Notes: generated from the sequence alone by a model not told the origin. A stretch of 32,091 nucleotides of DNA from an uncultured Pelagibacteraceae bacterium (GCA_902516065.1 CABXXB010000009.1:1-32091), one strand, 5' to 3'; counted from the first letter of the stretch, positions 1-8,921 are shown. Program-made: numbers and translations.

Positions 1-106
1 TCTTTTTTATAATCTCTCTAAATAAAGTATAATGACCATCATGAAATGGTTGCCATCTTCCTAACATTTGTGCTGTTGGTTTTTTATTATCCCATTCGTA
101 AGTCAT
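1..106 (-). CDS. Nucleotidyltransferase-like protein, N-terminal part only
   Basis: A minus-strand reading frame starts at an ATG (106 to 104) and runs off the left edge. The 35 visible residues contain LGRWQPFHDGH, which fits the HxGH-type nucleotide-binding motif at the start of cytidylyltransferase/adenylyltransferase-like proteins. The sequence AAGGAGATA lies just upstream and serves as a strong ribosome binding site. Its start codon overlaps the stop codon of the upstream minus-strand remnant (TAATG), so the two genes were translationally coupled. Substrate cannot be told from this fragment. The family assignment rests on the single motif. Confidence 0.6.
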   Translation of the reverse strand, partial: MTYEWDNKKPTAQMLGRWQPFHDGHYTLFREIIKK

Positions 107-243
107 TATTTTATCTCCTTTAGTATTTTTGGTGCCCAATTTTTAGCATCTTGAGTTGTAACATGAAAGTCATACTTATCAGGTTTTACAAACATTTTAT
201 TCGTATCATCAAATCTTCCTTCTTTTATTGTGTCAACCCAAAT
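106..243 (-). pseudogene. C-terminal remnant of a minus-strand kinase-like gene
   Basis: Reading the minus strand from about 243 down to a TAA at 108-106 gives a sensible protein tail that includes WVDTIKEGRFDDTNKMF and ends WAPKILKEIK. It resembles the C-terminus of adenylylsulfate-kinase-like P-loop proteins that sit beside nucleotidyltransferases in marine alphaproteobacteria (inference from memory of the family). No start codon or P-loop is present: upstream of about 243 the frame becomes low-complexity and hits a stop at 270-268, exactly where the plus-strand enoyl-CoA hydratase homology begins. The 5' part of this gene is therefore missing. Confidence 0.5.
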
Positions 244-888
244 GACAAAAAAGTTAAGGTAATAATTCTAGAAGGTGCTGGAAAAGGATTTAGTGCTGGT
301 CATAATTTAAAAGAAGTAAAGGGTTTAAAAAAAAAGGAAAAATATCAAAAACTATTTAATTTATGTTCAAAGCTAATGCTTCAAATAATTGAAGGAAGGA
401 AACCTGTAATAGCCAAAGTCCATGGTGCTGCTTATGCTGCAGGATGTCAATTAGTTGCAAGTTGTGACTTAGCATACAGTACAAAAGATGCACTGTTCGC
501 AACACCTGGAGTAAATATAGGTTTATTTTGTAGTACACCAATGGTTGCTGTTAGTAGAAAAATTAATAGAAAACCAATGATGAAAATGTTGCTTACAGGA
601 GAACCAATAAAAGCTACTTACGCAAAAGAAGTAAATCTAATTAATGATTGTTTTCCAAAATCAAAATTAAATAGTGAAGTTTTGAAGATTGCTAAAAAGA
701 TTGCTTCTAAATCAAATCTTACAATTAAAATTGGTAAACAAGCTTTTTACAAACAATTAGAAATGCCATTAAGAAAAGCTTACGCCTATACCAGTAAGAT
801 GATGACATTAAACATGATGGCTATGGATGCTAAAGAGGGAATTTCAGCTTTTTTAGAGAAAAGAAAACCTAAATGGAAAAATAAATGA
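151..888 (+). CDS. Enoyl-CoA hydratase/isomerase family (ECHDC3-like), 5'-truncated
   Basis: From about position 241 the frame encodes a crotonase-fold protein: VKVIILEGAGKGFSAGHNLK is the usual segment before the oxyanion-hole region, followed by KVHGAAYAAGCQLVASCDLA and a C-terminal helical tail. The catalytic glutamates of classical crotonase are not obvious (GCQL where GCEL is usual, PGV where PEI is usual), as in ECHDC3-type members. Family proteins have roughly 45-50 more residues before this point. The open frame upstream (TTG at 151, ATG at 163) instead translates the antisense of the minus-strand remnant and looks like noise. The gene is therefore probably broken at its 5' end or joined by an assembly error. 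It overlaps the next gene by ATGA. Confidence 0.7.
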   Translation: MSCNMKVILIRFYKHFIRIIKSSFFYCVNPNDKKVKVIILEGAGKGFSAGHNLKEVKGLKKKEKYQKLFNLCSKLMLQIIEGRKPVIAKVHGAAYAAGCQLVASCDLAYSTKDALFATPGVNIGLFCSTPMVAVSRKINRKPMMKMLLTGEPIKATYAKEVNLINDCFPKSKLNSEVLKIAKKIASKSNLTIKIGKQAFYKQLEMPLRKAYAYTSKMMTLNMMAMDAKEGISAFLEKRKPKWKNK

Positions 889-1073
889 AAATAAAAAATA
901 TTTTGATTATTTTATTTATAATTGTGGGTCTCTATATTGTTTTAGATTTTAGAGATCATAATTTTAAAAGAGCTACGGATGCTTGCATTGCAGGAAGTCA
1001 AAAATTAGAACAGCCAATGACACAACAGGAAGCTAAAAAATTTTGTGAAGACAAAATTAAGAACAAAAAATAA
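885..1073 (+). CDS. Small membrane-anchored hypothetical protein
   Basis: This 62-residue protein has one N-terminal hydrophobic segment (about residues 3-22) followed by a short charged domain with two cysteines (C34 and C54), suggesting a single-pass protein whose small soluble part may carry a disulfide in the periplasm. The start ATG overlaps the TGA of the enoyl-CoA hydratase gene, and its TAA overlaps the ATG of the CoA-binding protein gene, so it is translated within that operon. I do not recognise a family. The tight coupling on both sides supports that it is a real gene. Confidence 0.6.
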   Translation: MKIKNILIILFIIVGLYIVLDFRDHNFKRATDACIAGSQKLEQPMTQQEAKKFCEDKIKNKK

Positions 1074-1507
1074 TGAGTAAAATTAAAGATATTCTTTCTA
1101 AATATAAATCTATTGCAATGATTGGAGTTAGCAATGACCCAACTAAAGCATCAACTATTGTCATGAAATATATGCAAAATTATGGATTTAAAGTTTATCC
1201 AGTTAATCCATCTGCTAAAGGTCAAAAAATTTTAGGTGAAGAGGTTTTTGCAAAGATAACTGATATAAAAGAACCAGTAGATATTGTTGATGTTTTTAGA
1301 CCATCCAGAGAAGTTTTGGATATTGCAAAAGATACAGTAAATATTGGAGCTAAAGTTTTATGGTTGCAACTTGGTATTAGAAGTGAGGAAGCAAAAAAAA
1401 TTGTTGAAAAAAATAAAATTGAATATATTGAAGATAAGTGTACTAAAATGGAATATCAAAAAAATTTTTTAAAAGTACGTCAGGCATTTCCAGTTTTACA
1501 AAGTTAA
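1073..1507 (+). CDS. CoA-binding domain protein (YccU-like)
   Basis: The 144-residue product matches the stand-alone CoA_binding_2/YccU family: IAMIGVSNDPTKAS near residues 14-27 is the Rossmann-type nucleotide loop, VYPVNPSAKG follows the second strand, and VDIVDVFRPS and KVLWLQLGI are typical family blocks. The predicted role is cytoplasmic binding of CoA or a related nucleotide; no precise reaction is established for this family. The ATG shares a base with the preceding TAA, indicating coupled translation. Length is normal for the family. Confidence 0.85.
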   Translation: MSKIKDILSKYKSIAMIGVSNDPTKASTIVMKYMQNYGFKVYPVNPSAKGQKILGEEVFAKITDIKEPVDIVDVFRPSREVLDIAKDTVNIGAKVLWLQLGIRSEEAKKIVEKNKIEYIEDKCTKMEYQKNFLKVRQAFPVLQS

Positions 1508-1508
1508 A

Positions 1509-1723
1509 ATGAAAAAAATATTTCTTGTGTATGGACACTATGATGACAAGTCATTTAATGCGGCCATTAGAGATACTTTTATTCAAACAGCTAAAAAAGG
1601 GTTTTTCATATGTGCGGCATTTATAATATCAATTATAGAAGATATTTTGCTGTACCATTTGTAAGTGATAAAAAAAGAAAAGAATTCCTTAATGATGTTA
1701 AAAAAACTGCACTTAACGTTTAG
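1509..1723 (+). pseudogene. Internally deleted NAD(P)H dehydrogenase (quinone), flavodoxin-2 fold
   Basis: An ATG at 1509 opens a frame whose first 28 or so residues (KIFLVYGHYDDKSFNAAIRD) are a clear N-terminus of a flavodoxin-fold NAD(P)H:quinone oxidoreductase. After about 1596 the frame becomes nonsense and stops at 1665-1667. In another frame, about 1598-1723, a sensible C-terminus appears (CGIYNINYRRYFAVPFVSDK, ending ALNV before TAG at 1721-1723). Family members are about 190-200 residues and only about 70 remain, so some 120-130 residues are deleted with a frame change. That the two pieces come from one gene is an inference; the N-terminal family call is secure. Confidence 0.6.
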
Positions 1724-2168
1724 TGTAATTGTAATTTTTTTCTTTAATGTTTCATTTTTAAAAGCAGATTTATTAATTCCAAAAAATTCAATTTTACCTG
1801 CTGAAGTGGTAAAAATACAATTAGTTGGGCTTATGAATAACGATAGAGAGTACAAAGATAGTGGAATTGAACAAACTTGGCAATTTGCACATCCAAAAAA
1901 TAAAAAAGTAACTGGCCCTTTAGACAATTTTAAAAGAATGATAAAAGGGGACACATACCAAATGATGCTTAATCATTTAAGTCACACAATTACACAGCTC
2001 GGAAGTGGTGATAAATGGGCTCAATTTGAAGTAATTATTTTAGATAAGAATAAGATTTACCATAAGTTTAATTGGCAGGTTGAAAAATATATCGAGGATG
2101 GAGACCTTAAGGATTGCTGGCTGACTACTATGGTCTCAAATCCCATCCCACTTGGAAGTTCAATTTGA
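1692..2168 (+). CDS. Exported DUF4864-like protein
   Basis: The protein starts with a signal peptide: lysines, then the hydrophobic run SVIVIFFFNVSF, then LKA before the mature chain. I chose the ATGATG at 1692 because the open frame upstream is hydrophilic and would spoil the signal peptide. The mature part contains VKIQLVGLMNNDREYKDSGI, WQFAHPKNKKVTGPLDNF and a C-terminus with DGDLKDCWLTTMVS, which resembles DUF4864 proteins of alphaproteobacteria; their function is unknown. The start lies inside the C-terminal remnant of the deleted oxidoreductase gene (32 bp overlap). The 56 bp after it hold no recognised element beyond the ribosome binding site for the next gene. Confidence 0.65.
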   Translation: MMLKKLHLTFSVIVIFFFNVSFLKADLLIPKNSILPAEVVKIQLVGLMNNDREYKDSGIEQTWQFAHPKNKKVTGPLDNFKRMIKGDTYQMMLNHLSHTITQLGSGDKWAQFEVIILDKNKIYHKFNWQVEKYIEDGDLKDCWLTTMVSNPIPLGSSI

Positions 2169-2224
2169 TTATATCTAGTTACAATTTTGTTTCGTTATTA
2201 CAAAAAATTTAGTAGGAATCGCTC

Positions 2225-4657
2225 ATGAAAACAAAAACCAAAGTTGTAGTAGTTGGTGGTGGAGTAGTTGGTGTAAGCGCTCTTTATCATTTAGCTAAAA
2301 AGGGTTGGTCAGATGTTGTTCTTGTAGAACGTAAAGAATTAACTTCAGGTTCAACTTGGCATGCTGCTGGACTATTACCTTTGTTTAACATGAGCTATTC
2401 AGTAGGACAGCTTCATAAATATGCTGTTGATCTTTATAAAAAATTAGAAGAAGAGACAGGAAAAAATGTTGGTTTTAGTGTTGTATCAAATATTCGTTTA
2501 GCAAGTACTAAAGATAGAATGGATGAATACCACCAATATGCTGGTGTTGCTCAAACAATTGGAGTTGATGTAAAATTTTTAACTCCTAACCAAGTAAAAG
2601 AAATTTGGCCACTATGTCATACTGATGATTTAGTGGGTGCAATTCAACATCCAGAAGATGGCTATATTCAACCAGCAGATTTAACCCAAGCACTTGCTAC
2701 TGGTGCAAGAAATATGGGTGCAGAAATTTATAGAAACACCGCAGTTGTTGCCATGAAACAAACTAAAGACGGTTGGGTTGTTGAGACGGATAAAGGTTCG
2801 ATTGAATGTGAACATGTAATCTCTTGTTCAGGTAATTTTGCAAGACAGACTGGTGAGATGGTTGGATTAGATATTCCTGTTATACCAGTTGAACATCAAT
2901 ACATTGTAACAGAACCACATCCTGAAATTCAAAAAAGAAAAAAAGATGGTCTTCCTGAGATGGGGGTTTTAAGAGATAGTGATAGTAGATGGTATATGAG
3001 GGAAGAAGCAGGTGGATTAATTCTAGGTCCATACGAAGATGGCGCTCCAGCTTGTTATGTTGAAGGACCTTCAAAAAATTCTGAGTATGAATTATTTCAA
3101 GAGGATTTAGATAGATTAGCACCACATATTGAGGGTGCAATTCATCGTGTTCCTGCTTTTGGAGAAGTTGGAGTTAAAAAAGTTTATAATGGAGCTATTT
3201 GTTATACACCTGACGGGAATCCAATTGTAGGTCCTGCTTGGGGACTAAAAAATTTTTGGATTAATGAAGGACACAGTTTTGGAATTACTGCAGCAGGCGG
3301 TGCTGGTTGGCAATTAGCAGAGTGGATAGTTGATGGTGAACCAACTATAGATATGCTTGGTGTTGAACCAAGACGTTATGGAAATTACGCAACTAAATCG
3401 TATTTAAAAGCTAAAAACGAAGAAGCTTACAGCCATGTTTTTATAACACACTATCCTGATGAAGAAAGACCTGCAGCTAGACCATTAAGAACTGCTCCTT
3501 GTTATGAGAGAATGAAAAATTTAGGTGCTGTTTTTGGTCAAAAGTTTGGTTGGGAAAGACCAAATTTTTTTGCAACAGATGGTATGGAACAAAAAGATGA
3601 TTGGTCTTTCAGGAGATCTAAGTGGTTTGATGCAATTAAAAAAGAATGCCAGAATGTAAAAGAAAACGTTGGTCTTTTAGATATGACAGCATTTGCCAAA
3701 TGTAGAATAAAAGGACCTAAATCTGAAGAGTTTTTAGATTATTTAGTAGCTAATAAAATTCCAAAAAAAATTGGTAGAATTAATTTGTGTCATGCACTTA
3801 ATACTAAAGGTGGGGTTCATTCAGAATTTACAATTATGAAGGAAGCAGAAAACTCTTATTATCTAGTTTCTGCTGGTGCAAATTTAAGACTTGATCATGA
3901 CTGGATCCAAAAGTGGATGCCTAATGATGGTTCAGTTATATTTGAAGATCTTACTAATAGTACAGGTGTTCTTGTAGTGGCAGGACCCAAAGCTAGAGAA
4001 TTAATGCAAAAAGTTTCTACAGATGATTTTTCAAATGAAAATTTCAAATGGTTAACAGCTAAAAATGTTAACGTTGGATATGCTCCAGTAAATGCTATGA
4101 GAGTAAATTTTGTTGGTGAATTGGGCTGGGAATTACACCATCCAATTGAATATCAAAATCATATTTTTGATAAGTTAATGGAAGCAGGTAAGGACTTAGG
4201 AATAAAACCTTTCGGCATTAGAGCTATGAATAGTTTAAGAGTAGAAAAGTCTTATAAGTTAGTTGGAACGGAATTATCAATTGAATATTCCCCATATGAG
4301 TCTGGCCTAGATAGATTTGTTCATCCTAATAAAGGAAATTTTATAGGTTTAGAGGCTCTTAATAAGTGGAGAGAGAAAGGTTTTGATAACAAATTAGTAA
4401 CTTTAGAAGTTCATAATACTAAAGATGCAGATGTTTTAGGAAATAACCCAATATATAAAGATAATAAGGTAGTGGGAAGAGCCACAGGCGGAGAATTTGG
4501 ATTTAGATTGGATAAATCAATAGCTCTTGCAATGGTAAAACCAGATTTTGCAAATGTGGGTGACAAATTACAAGTTGATATCTTGGGCGAAATGTACGAC
4601 GCTACAGTTCTAGATGAGAGTCCTTATGATTCTGAAAATAAATTATTGAGAGCTTAA
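2225..4657 (+). CDS. FAD-dependent dimethylglycine/sarcosine dehydrogenase with GcvT domain
   Basis: This 810-residue enzyme has an N-terminal FAD-binding oxidoreductase domain (dinucleotide loop [13 protein letters not shown], residues 7-19) and the STWHAAGL motif whose histidine (H46) is the covalent FAD attachment site in dimethylglycine and sarcosine dehydrogenases. A linker (FAO_M-like) and a C-terminal GcvT-type folate-binding region (about 440-810) follow. Expected chemistry: oxidative N-demethylation of dimethylglycine or sarcosine, with the methyl passed to tetrahydrofolate and electrons to ETF. AGGAATC precedes the ATG. EtfB, EtfA and ETF-QO directly downstream supply the electron path. 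Whether dimethylglycine, sarcosine or another N-methyl amine is the substrate cannot be decided from motifs alone. Confidence 0.85.
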   Translation: MKTKTKVVVVGGGVVGVSALYHLAKKGWSDVVLVERKELTSGSTWHAAGLLPLFNMSYSVGQLHKYAVDLYKKLEEETGKNVGFSVVSNIRLASTKDRMDEYHQYAGVAQTIGVDVKFLTPNQVKEIWPLCHTDDLVGAIQHPEDGYIQPADLTQALATGARNMGAEIYRNTAVVAMKQTKDGWVVETDKGSIECEHVISCSGNFARQTGEMVGLDIPVIPVEHQYIVTEPHPEIQKRKKDGLPEMGVLRDSDSRWYMREEAGGLILGPYEDGAPACYVEGPSKNSEYELFQEDLDRLAPHIEGAIHRVPAFGEVGVKKVYNGAICYTPDGNPIVGPAWGLKNFWINEGHSFGITAAGGAGWQLAEWIVDGEPTIDMLGVEPRRYGNYATKSYLKAKNEEAYSHVFITHYPDEERPAARPLRTAPCYERMKNLGAVFGQKFGWERPNFFATDGMEQKDDWSFRRSKWFDAIKKECQNVKENVGLLDMTAFAKCRIKGPKSEEFLDYLVANKIPKKIGRINLCHALNTKGGVHSEFTIMKEAENSYYLVSAGANLRLDHDWIQKWMPNDGSVIFEDLTNSTGVLVVAGPKARELMQKVSTDDFSNENFKWLTAKNVNVGYAPVNAMRVNFVGELGWELHHPIEYQNHIFDKLMEAGKDLGIKPFGIRAMNSLRVEKSYKLVGTELSIEYSPYESGLDRFVHPNKGNFIGLEALNKWREKGFDNKLVTLEVHNTKDADVLGNNPIYKDNKVVGRATGGEFGFRLDKSIALAMVKPDFANVGDKLQVDILGEMYDATVLDESPYDSENKLLRA

Positions 4658-5406
4658 TGAAAATATTGGTCGCTGTTAAAAGAGTAATAGATTATAACGT
4701 TCAAATAAGAATTAAAGAAGATGGCTCAGGAATTGTGACAGACAATGTAAAAATGTCTACTAATCCACCAGATGACAATGCAATTGAAGAAGCAGTAAAA
4801 ATAAAAGAAGCCGGTAAAGCAACAGAAGTAGTTGCGGTAACAGTTGGTGAGGAGAAAGCTCAAGAAACAGTTAGGAAAGCTTTAGCAGTTGGTGCTGATA
4901 GAGGTATTCACGTTAAAGCAGATGGCATTATTGAGCCTTTAGCAGTTTCAAAAATATTACAAAAAATAGTAGATAAAGAAAAACCAGATTTAGTATTCAT
5001 GGGTAAACAAGCAATTGATGATGATTGCAACCAAACAGGACAAATGTTGAGTTCTTTATTAGATTGGCCTCAAGCAACATTTGCTTCTAAAATTGACGTT
5101 AAGGATGGAAAACTTGAAGTTGTTAGAGAAATTGATGAAGGGTTGGAGACAATTGAAATTGCTACACCAGCAATAGTTACATGTGATTTAAGACTTAATG
5201 AACCAAGATATGCTTCATTGCCAAACATAATGAAAGCAAAGAAAAAACCAATTGAACAATTAAATGCTTCCGACTTAGGTGTCGACGTAGCTCCAAAAAT
5301 ACAACAAATAAAAGTTGAAGAGCCTCCTAAGCGTAAGGCTGGAATAAAAGTTTCAAGTGTTGCTGAGTTAGTTCAAAAATTAAAAAATGAGGCTAAAGTC
5401 ATATAA
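4657..5406 (+). CDS. etfB: Electron transfer flavoprotein beta subunit
   Basis: The 249-residue protein begins [18 protein letters not shown] and carries the ETF-beta signature region ([18 protein letters not shown], then [21 protein letters not shown]). It pairs with EtfA to form the soluble heterodimer that takes electrons from flavoprotein dehydrogenases; the beta subunit normally binds AMP. Its ATG overlaps the TAA of the dehydrogenase (TAATG), which ties it to that enzyme as its electron acceptor. Length is normal. Confidence 0.95.
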   Translation: MKILVAVKRVIDYNVQIRIKEDGSGIVTDNVKMSTNPPDDNAIEEAVKIKEAGKATEVVAVTVGEEKAQETVRKALAVGADRGIHVKADGIIEPLAVSKILQKIVDKEKPDLVFMGKQAIDDDCNQTGQMLSSLLDWPQATFASKIDVKDGKLEVVREIDEGLETIEIATPAIVTCDLRLNEPRYASLPNIMKAKKKPIEQLNASDLGVDVAPKIQQIKVEEPPKRKAGIKVSSVAELVQKLKNEAKVI

Positions 5407-6359
5407 TGTCTGTATTATTAATAGCAGAACATAACAATAAAGAGCTAAAAGCATTTACTTTAAATGCAGTTACAGCAGCTTCTCAAATTGATACAGATAT
5501 TCATGCATTGGTTATAGGAAATAATTGTACTGATGTTGCTAAAGCTGCATCTCAGTTACCTTTAGTTAAAAAAGTAATCTCTATTGAAGCAGCACATTAT
5601 GAAAATTTTATTGCAGAAAATTTTGCGCCAGTTGTAATTAAACTTGCGGAAAATTATTCTCACATTGTTTGTTCAGCAAATACATTTGGAAAAAATTTAA
5701 TGCCAAGGATTGCCGCCAAATTAGACACATCTCAAATAAGTGATATTATTAAAGTAGAGTCACCTGACACTTTTATTAGACCAATTTATGCTGGTAATGC
5801 TTTTGCAACGGTTAAAACTACTGATTCAAAAAAATGTGTTACCATAAGACCTACTTCTTTTGATCCTTGTGAAAGTTCAGGAGGTTCAGCCCCAATAGAA
5901 AGTGTTGAAGCAGGAGAAGAATTCGTATCAACAAAATTTATAAAAAGAGAAGAAATTAAATCAGATAGACCTGAGCTTGGTACGGCAAGAGTAGTTGTTT
6001 CTGGCGGCAGAGGAATGCAGAATGGGGATAATTTTAAATTAATTACAGCTATTGCAGATAAATTAAATGCTGCGATAGGAGCATCAAGAGCTGCAGTTGA
6101 TGCAGGATATATAAGTAACGATCATCAAGTCGGCCAAACAGGTAAAGTGGTAGTTCCAGATCTTTATATCGCAGTTGGAATTTCTGGTGCAATCCAACAT
6201 TTAGCTGGAATGAAAGAAAGTAAAGTGATTGTCGCAATCAATAAAGATGGTGAAGCACCAATTTTTAGTGTCGCAGATTATGGTTTAGAGGCCGATTTAT
6301 TTGAAGCCCTTCCACAGTTCATAGAAGAACTGAATAAATTAAACACTATACAAAAATAA
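5406..6359 (+). CDS. etfA: Electron transfer flavoprotein alpha subunit
   Basis: The 317-residue product shows the ETF-alpha C-terminal FAD-binding domain: [41 protein letters not shown] and [19 protein letters not shown]. The N-terminal half is the weaker ETF domain. It forms the FAD-carrying half of ETF and passes electrons to ETF-ubiquinone oxidoreductase at the membrane. Its ATG overlaps the EtfB TAA by one base, giving coupled, roughly equal translation of both subunits. Length is typical. Confidence 0.95.
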   Translation: MSVLLIAEHNNKELKAFTLNAVTAASQIDTDIHALVIGNNCTDVAKAASQLPLVKKVISIEAAHYENFIAENFAPVVIKLAENYSHIVCSANTFGKNLMPRIAAKLDTSQISDIIKVESPDTFIRPIYAGNAFATVKTTDSKKCVTIRPTSFDPCESSGGSAPIESVEAGEEFVSTKFIKREEIKSDRPELGTARVVVSGGRGMQNGDNFKLITAIADKLNAAIGASRAAVDAGYISNDHQVGQTGKVVVPDLYIAVGISGAIQHLAGMKESKVIVAINKDGEAPIFSVADYGLEADLFEALPQFIEELNKLNTIQK

Positions 6360-6381
6360 TTCTTAAAGATAAAAATATCAC

Positions 6382-8001
6382 ATGGGTAAAGAGTCGATGG
6401 AGTACGATGTGGTGATAGTTGGGGGTGGTCCTTCAGGCTTAGCGACAGCAATAAAATTAAAACAATTAGACTCAGAATTAAATGTATGCTTGCTTGAAAA
6501 AGCATCTGAAATTGGAGCTCATATTCTGAGTGGTAATGTTTTTGAAACAAGAGCTTTGGATGAACTTTTGCCAAATTGGAAAGAACTTAATTCACCAATT
6601 AAAACAAAAGTTTCAAAAGAAAAATTTTTATTTTTAGGAAAAACTAAATCTCTAAGTTGGCCAACATGGTTACTTCCCAAAGTTCAACAAAATCATAATA
6701 ATTATATAATTAGTTTAGCAAATTTGTGTCGATGGCTTGCTGAACAAGCTGAAGCTTTAGGTGTTGAAATTTTTCCTGGATTTCCAGCAAGTGAAATTTT
6801 GTATAATGAAGACGGTTCTGTCAAAGGTGTTGCCACTCAAGATATGGGTATAGATAAAGAGGGCAATCAAAAAGATAGTTTTGAACCTGGTATAGAACTT
6901 TTAGGAAAAGTAACTGTATTTGCAGAGGGTTGTAGAGGTCATTTAGGAAAACAATTAATTGAAAAGTTTAGTCTTTCAAAAAACAAAAACCCTCAACAGT
7001 ATGGAATTGGTTTTAAGGAAATTTGGGAAATAGAAGAAAAAAACCACGAAGAAGGAATGGTCATGCATACTGCTGGGTGGCCTTTAGATAACAGCACATA
7101 TGGGGGAAGTTTCATGTACCATGCAGAAAATAAGCAAGTTTTTTTAGGCTATGTAATAGGCTTAGATTATAAAAACCCTTATCTCTCCCCTTATGATGAA
7201 TTTCAAAGATTTAAAACTCATCCAGCTATAAGAAAGATAATTTCTGGTGGTAAAAGAATTTCATATGGTGCTAGAGCTTTAATTGAAGGTGGTCTCCAGA
7301 GTCTTCCCAAAATGCATATGCCTGGTGCTTTACTAGTTGGATGTGATGCTGGAACTTTGAATATGCCTAAAATTAAAGGTTCTCATACTGCTATGAAAAG
7401 TGGAATGATTGCTGCTGAAACAATAATTGAAAATATTAAAGAAAATAAAGATTTATCAATTTACGAGGAAAAATTTAAAAATAGTTGGGTATATAAAGAA
7501 CTTCATGCAGCACGTAATGTTAAGCCAAGTTTTAGCTGGGGTTTAATTCTTGGAATAATTTTTACAGGAATTGATCAAATTTTATTTAGAGGAAAATTAC
7601 CTTTTACTTTAAGACACAAACATGCAGATCACGAAACTTTAAAGCCTGCAAGTGAAATGAAAAAAATAGATTATCCAAAATATGATAACGTTATAACATT
7701 TGATAAAACTAGTTCAGTTTATTTGACTGGTACAAATCATACAGACAACCAACCAGTACATTTAAAACTTAAAGATCCTAATTTGCCAATTAGTTATACA
7801 TTAGAAAAATTTGATGAACCTGCTCAAAGATATTGTCCAGCTGGTGTTTATGAAGTTCAAAGAGAAAATGATATAAATAAATTTGTAATTAATTCTCAAA
7901 ATTGTATACATTGTAAAACTTGTGATATTAAGGAACCCTCTCAAAATATTACCTGGGTAACACCCGAAGGCGGTGGTGGTCCTAAATATGGAAATATGTA
8001 G
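6382..8001 (+). CDS. etfD: Electron transfer flavoprotein-ubiquinone oxidoreductase
   Basis: The 539-residue protein has an N-terminal FAD loop (VVIVGGGPSGLATAIKL, about residues 10-26), the ETF-QO block LLEKASEIGAHILSGNVFE, and a C-terminal 4Fe-4S site with four cysteines at C485, C508, C511 and C514 (YCPAGVYE and CIHCKTC), ending WVTPEGGGGPKYGNM as in the family. It is a monotopic inner-membrane enzyme that oxidises reduced ETF and reduces ubiquinone. It lies 22 bp after etfA and completes the electron path. Its stop is separated from the convergent DUF2237 stop by one base. Confidence 0.95.
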   Translation: MGKESMEYDVVIVGGGPSGLATAIKLKQLDSELNVCLLEKASEIGAHILSGNVFETRALDELLPNWKELNSPIKTKVSKEKFLFLGKTKSLSWPTWLLPKVQQNHNNYIISLANLCRWLAEQAEALGVEIFPGFPASEILYNEDGSVKGVATQDMGIDKEGNQKDSFEPGIELLGKVTVFAEGCRGHLGKQLIEKFSLSKNKNPQQYGIGFKEIWEIEEKNHEEGMVMHTAGWPLDNSTYGGSFMYHAENKQVFLGYVIGLDYKNPYLSPYDEFQRFKTHPAIRKIISGGKRISYGARALIEGGLQSLPKMHMPGALLVGCDAGTLNMPKIKGSHTAMKSGMIAAETIIENIKENKDLSIYEEKFKNSWVYKELHAARNVKPSFSWGLILGIIFTGIDQILFRGKLPFTLRHKHADHETLKPASEMKKIDYPKYDNVITFDKTSSVYLTGTNHTDNQPVHLKLKDPNLPISYTLEKFDEPAQRYCPAGVYEVQRENDINKFVINSQNCIHCKTCDIKEPSQNITWVTPEGGGGPKYGNM

Positions 8002-8016
8002 ATTAAGATAAATCTA
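7999..8016. terminator. Possible weak hairpin across two convergent stop codons
   Basis: TAGATT (7999-8004) and AATCTA (8011-8016) are inverted repeats with a 6-base loop. The left arm holds the TAG of ETF-QO and the minus-strand stop of the DUF2237 gene falls at 8005-8003. A 6-bp A+T-rich stem is weak and could be chance; there is no other candidate terminator between the genes. Confidence 0.25.
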
Positions 8017-8377
8017 TTGCAAACTTTTTTAATATTTCAATAGGCACATGTTTAAGAGTATTTTCATGTGTTCTTTTCAAAAATATTGGACATCCTTTAC
8101 CTGCTTGGACTGCTCTTGCATACCAACTTGCGCATAAACACCATCCATCTCCATCTTTTAAACCCGGAAATCCAAATTCAGGATGTGGGGTTATTAAATC
8201 GTTACCTTCTTTTTTCATCCATTCTAAGCATTCAGTAGTCACCTTAGCACAAACTGTATGAAGTCCATGATCATTTTCATCTGTGTTACAACAACCATCC
8301 CTAAACCATCCTGTTACAGGATCGTTAGAACATTCCTCTAAATCTTCTCCAAGAACATTTTTTTGTTTATCTGACAT
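8003..8377 (-). CDS. DUF2237 family protein
   Basis: The 124-residue product carries the DUF2237 pattern: NVLGEDLEECSNDPVTGWFR with DGCC, then HTVCAKVT, FLEWMKKEGNDL in the form ECLEWMKKEGNDL, and the C-terminal block DGDGWCLCASWYARAVQAG with APPIFL-like GCPIFLKRTHE. Cysteines are numerous and conserved, suggesting a metal or redox role, but no function is established. It starts directly after the hisI stop codon with no spacer, so it is cotranscribed with hisI. Confidence 0.85.
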   Translation of the reverse strand: MSDKQKNVLGEDLEECSNDPVTGWFRDGCCNTDENDHGLHTVCAKVTTECLEWMKKEGNDLITPHPEFGFPGLKDGDGWCLCASWYARAVQAGKGCPIFLKRTHENTLKHVPIEILKKFAIDLS

Positions 8378-8845
8378 TTAAATTTTAGTTGGATTTGGTT
8401 GTCCTTTATAGACTTTCTCTGGATCAAACTTTTTTTCTTTTTCAGTAAACTCCATTTCAACTTTTCTACCGTTATCAATTGGACCCAATGGAATTGATCT
8501 ATAAAAGCATGATCGATATCCTACATGACAGCTAGCTCCATCACCAATATCAACAGTTAACCAAATTGAGTCTTGATCATCATCAATTCTGATTTCAGTG
8601 ACTTTTTGAGTAAAGCCACTAGTTTTACCTTTATGCCAAATAGCTTTTCTTGATCTGCTAAAATAATGAGCCTCTTTTGTTTCAATAGTTTTTTTTAATG
8701 CTTCAACATTCATATATCCATGCATTAAAATTTCTTTAGTTTTAGAACACATAGTAATGACCGGAATAAGCCCATCATTATCAAATTTTGGTGAAAGTAG
8801 ATTTCCCTCTTCAATTTCAACCACATTCTCTCTTTTTTTGAACAT
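8378..8845 (-). CDS. hisI: Phosphoribosyl-AMP cyclohydrolase
   Basis: The 155-residue protein has the HisI core: MHGYMNVEALKKTIETKEAH, then HYFSRSRKAIWHKGKTSG, VTEIRIDDDQDSIWL and ASCHVGYRSCFYR. The aspartates of the DDDQD stretch and C106 and C113 fit the Mg2+ and Zn2+ sites. It opens the ring of phosphoribosyl-AMP in histidine biosynthesis in the cytoplasm. The HisE (pyrophosphohydrolase) domain is absent, as is usual for stand-alone alphaproteobacterial HisI. It is divergent from folE; the 76-bp spacer is A+T-rich and must hold both promoters. Confidence 0.95.
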   Translation of the reverse strand: MFKKRENVVEIEEGNLLSPKFDNDGLIPVITMCSKTKEILMHGYMNVEALKKTIETKEAHYFSRSRKAIWHKGKTSGFTQKVTEIRIDDDQDSIWLTVDIGDGASCHVGYRSCFYRSIPLGPIDNGRKVEMEFTEKEKKFDPEKVYKGQPNPTKI

Positions 8846-8921
8846 AATATGTAATTATGTAGCACAAATAAGTATATTTTAAATATTTTAAAAATACAGA
8901 TTTATAGGTATAAAACTCTTC

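Noticed and set aside
151-240. N-terminal 30 residues encoded upstream of the crotonase domain
   Set aside because: They are the antisense of a convincing minus-strand coding tail and do not resemble any crotonase N-terminus.
1583-1954. Minus-strand open frame of 123 codons
   Set aside because: It overlaps the plus-strand signal-peptide protein and the oxidoreductase remnant, has no ribosome binding site and its composition looks antisense.
8846-8921. Possible riboswitch between hisI and folE
   Set aside because: The 76 bp are almost entirely A+T with no stable stem or conserved motif; only divergent promoters are needed there.
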